A stretch of DNA of 33,584 bases from Eubacterium sp. UBA3279 (GTDB lineage Bacteria > Bacillota > Clostridia > Lachnospirales > Lachnospiraceae), in the NCBI GenBank assembly GCA_002361775.1, contig DETV01000062.1, positions 1-33,584 of the forward strand, written 5' to 3'. Below the pieces are notes generated by a model, which was not told the DNA's origin, made no database searches, and saw only the letters and a program-made list of their open reading frames with translations. Numbering within the stretch: the first letter of the stretch is position 1; each line of letters starts with the position of its first letter. Shown piece by piece: positions 33,516 through 33,584 of this stretch. A program made the translations under genes and the position numbers.

Positions 33516-33542
33516 ACAGGGCTGTCGTACTGACAGCCCTGT
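33516..33542. other. Strong hairpin between the glucosidase gene and the tRNA
   Basis: An 11-base-pair perfect stem (33516-33526 with 33532-33542) with a five-base loop lies 14 bases after the glucosidase stop codon. On the + strand it is followed by A-rich rather than T-rich sequence. On the - strand the T runs lie before the stem. It may still end convergent transcripts or protect their 3' ends, but it is not a standard terminator. Confidence 0.5.
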
Positions 33543-33560
33543 AAAAAGACAAAAAAATAG

Positions 33561-33584
33561 TGCAGGAAGTGGGACTTGAACCCA
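33561..33584 (-). tRNA. tRNA gene, 3' part only (isotype not determined, possibly Leu)
   Basis: Read on the - strand, the last 24 bases give a T-loop (TTCAAGT) with a GTGGG/CCCAC T-stem cut at the window edge, a seven-base acceptor 3' strand (TTCCTGC) and discriminator A. No CCA is encoded. The anticodon lies outside the window; the T-arm sequence and discriminator A fit Leu but do not prove it. T runs at 33543-33558 follow it in the - direction. Confidence 0.75.

Noticed and set aside
1..33584. CRISPR arrays, insertion sequences, phage genes or toxin-antitoxin pairs
   Set aside because: No short regularly spaced repeats, transposase or integrase motifs or terminal inverted repeats were found; the only marks of transfer are compositional.

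Overview
The window looks like a chromosomal stretch from a low-GC, Gram-positive anaerobe of the Clostridia, probably Lachnospiraceae (the Blautia/Dorea/Ruminococcus-like gut group). This is inferred from purine-rich GGAGG-type ribosome sites, an LCP-family wall-polymer ligase, an RgpC/RgpD-like polysaccharide ABC exporter, tandem-GT2 glycosyltransferases and a PBP5-like carboxypeptidase, with no outer-membrane genes. Every protein gene is on the + strand; only a partial tRNA at the right edge is on the - strand. No gene-free stretch exceeds 300 bases; the longest is 29040-29313.

Positions 1-27182 form a cell-surface polysaccharide locus. 1-9500: a truncated DUF2142-like membrane protein, rfbC (dTDP-rhamnose), an exporter permease with an unusual N-terminal extracytoplasmic domain, its ATPase with a Wzt-type C-terminal domain, an overlapping methyltransferase / kinase-like coiled-coil pair that matches the domain order of the O-antigen chain terminator WbdD, and a large two-domain glycosyltransferase. 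9522-12905: a second large glycosyltransferase and rfbD. 12910-20594: a GT-C/DUF2142-like membrane protein, then a tightly coupled cassette of a PLP enzyme (ACC deaminase / D-cysteine desulfhydrase fold), an ArnC/GtrB-like polyprenyl-phosphate glycosyltransferase, an ATP-grasp ligase, a DD-carboxypeptidase, two overlapping EmrE/ArnE-ArnF-like half transporters and wecE (dTDP-Fuc4N synthesis). 20607-23421: two more GT2 enzymes. 23590-26175: behind its own strong promoter, the polyprenyl-phosphate sugar-1-phosphate transferase that starts the chain and the LCP ligase that would attach the product to peptidoglycan, closed by a terminator. 26259-27182: one more GT2 enzyme.

Working model (inference): the priming transferase starts a lipid-linked chain; the GT2 enzymes extend it from dTDP-rhamnose and other donors; the methyltransferase/kinase pair caps it; the ATPase C-terminal domain recognises the cap and the ABC exporter moves the chain out; LCP ligates it to the wall. 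In parallel, the 14375-20594 cassette would make an undecaprenyl-phosphate-linked 4-amino sugar (Fuc4N, possibly aminoacylated), flip it and add it outside the cell, by analogy with the Arn pathway of Gram-negative bacteria.

Positions 27183-33501 are more housekeeping in character: an HtrA-like membrane protease with a CssR-like promoter layout, a divergent ClpX lacking the RKH pore motif behind a strong promoter with a perfect palindrome at the start of transcription, a zinc-ribbon protein, a divergent LspA-like signal peptidase, and a GH13 oligo-1,6-glucosidase. The window ends inside a tRNA gene.
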